From positions 22,586,001 through 22,650,000 of the forward strand of contig JAFFJZ010000002.1 in assembly GCA_018340375.1 (NCBI GenBank): DNA of 64,000 bases, written 5' to 3'. Below the pieces are notes generated by a model. The model had not been told where the DNA came from and did no database searches. It worked only from the letters and a program-made list of their open reading frames with translations. Source of the stretch: Gonatopus flavifemur (lineage: Eukaryota > Arthropoda > Insecta > Hymenoptera > Dryinidae). The stretch's first letter is position 1; the number at the start of each line of letters is the position of its first letter. The position numbers and the translations under genes are program-made. Of the stretch, positions 63,158 to 64,000 are shown piece after piece.

Positions 63158-63265
63158 GGGCTCCTGACAATGCAACCCGAGCCAAATCTTTTCTGACGAA
63201 TTATGCGAAAATAAAGCAATAATTCTAACATATGGGTCTGGTTGCATCTTCAGGGGTCGCTGGGA
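63158..63265. mobile_element. small inverted-repeat element, GC-richer arms
   Basis: GGGCTCCTGACAATGCAACC at 63158 pairs with the reverse complement of 63234-63265 (AGCGACCCCTGAAGATGCAA, then CCAGACCC). GGATCCCA and TGGGATC words lie just outside on either side. The ends and target site are unclear. Confidence 0.45.
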
Positions 63266-63578
63266 TCATCTTAAGACTTTATTTTTACCGTTCAGTCAAT
63301 TATTAGTTTTGATGCCTCATTTCTAAACCATCAGAGCATTCAATTTCAACAGTTACTAATTAATTTATCATATTAATTTCCTACTAGGAAAACCTTCAAA
63401 CTCTTCAATGATTTATGCATCATTTTGAACATTCGTACGATAAAATTTTGAAATAGAATTGCTGTACTGAGAGATATTTTGATTTTATCCAACTATTTGG
63501 TTCCTATACCGTTTTGAATTTGACAGATGAATTCAGTTCTGCATCAAGCACTTTCATCACTCTTCAAGGATTACAGTT

Positions 63579-63699
63579 CTGGCTAGAAATGATTCATGGC
63601 ATTCCTTAGCTCTTCTTAAGACCTGACCAGGGACTGAAAAGATCTGAGAACCCCTCATCGGATCCCGACAAGACGTTGTCACGAATCATTTCTAATCAG
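63579..63699. mobile_element. 121-bp MITE with CTGRYTAGAAATGATTC termini
   Basis: CTGGCTAGAAATGATTCATG (63579) and the right end read inward, CTGATTAGAAATGATTCGTG, match at 19 of 23 positions over the full terminal repeat. The centre (CCTGACCAGGGACTGAAAAG) is GC-richer than its flanks. The TAGAAAT core links it to the scattered CCCTAGTAGAAAT termini. Confidence 0.65.
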
Positions 63700-63704
63700 G
63701 ATAG

Positions 63705-64000
63705 TGAACATTCCGTGATACAATGGTCAGAAATGAATCATTAGGAATTCATTACGTGCCAACTGAAGAAACACATTGTAATTATTGTGGAATATTCATA
63801 GATGAATATATGTCATGCGTATCAGTGTTTTTGAAGATTGAATCAAGAAAATATCATATGTGCATCCACTGGTATCGCTTACTTCTAAAATCGTTGTACA
63901 AATCCAATTAAAATTCAGAACTTGAAAACTTGAAGACTTATGTTAACAAACAGCAGTAGCAAATTCTATGTGAATCTCTTGAAATTTCAGAGTTTCACCC
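63705..64000. other. AT-rich non-coding end of window
   Basis: No supported feature. The 62-codon + strand frame contains THCNYCG followed by a CIHW, a chance-level cysteine/histidine pattern. Confidence 0.4.

Noticed and set aside
63723..63911. Frame with THCNYCG...CIHW suggesting a zinc finger
   Set aside because: Cysteine and histidine spacing does not match a known finger, and the rest is AT-driven sequence.

Overview
This window looks like non-coding DNA from an insect nuclear genome. It is AT-rich. No open reading frame exceeds about 130 codons, and no bacterial-style gene order, rRNA, tRNA or CRISPR array could be recognised. CpG is not visibly depleted (TTCGAA, ATCGAT and CGAT-type words are common), which suits an invertebrate and is often seen in Hymenoptera. 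A hymenopteran, possibly a parasitoid wasp or sawfly, is my best guess, but nothing here proves it.

Two pieces of protein-coding sequence can be supported. The first is a short 3'-terminal exon on the minus strand (25611-25772). It has a good splice acceptor, an in-frame stop and a poly(A) signal about 100 nt downstream. It encodes 53 charged residues at the C-terminus of a protein I do not recognise. Earlier exons of that gene would lie at higher coordinates, so part of the sequence to the right may be its introns. The second is a decayed C-terminal piece of a Helitron PIF1-type helicase (4120-4380, minus strand), followed by a hairpin that resembles a Helitron 3' end.

Most recognisable structure is small non-autonomous DNA transposons (MITEs) and foldback elements, found by pairing each left arm with the reverse complement of its right arm. 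Main groups: (1) elements ending CACGGAG/CACTGAG-like, flanked by TA or TG dinucleotides (5299, 11621, 46711, 50896, 54656, 57184, 59257 and probable relatives); (2) a subgroup filled with the interrupted palindrome GCTG-NNN-CAGC (57184, with relatives at 30404 and 62550); (3) a textbook piggyBac-like MITE with TTAA target duplications (53151-53375); (4) a two-copy AGCTGAAACT family (14832, 22153); (5) a larger family ending CCCATRTAAAAATTT (34101-35026, probably 43646-44235, partial at 37.6 and 59.4 kb); (6) a 685-bp foldback with about 210-bp arms (44702-45386); (7) a GC-rich perfect-hairpin element (35418-35600); (8) scattered CCCTAGTAGAAATCA-type termini (8892-9345, 63579-63699 and single ends elsewhere).

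Between these lie long AT-rich stretches with microsatellites, a 35-bp tandem repeat and strand-biased purine or pyrimidine tracts. I found no clear undescribed gene system. The most unusual feature is the GCTGNNNCAGC palindrome array and its dispersal in one MITE group. All element boundaries and family groupings were read by eye, without database comparison.
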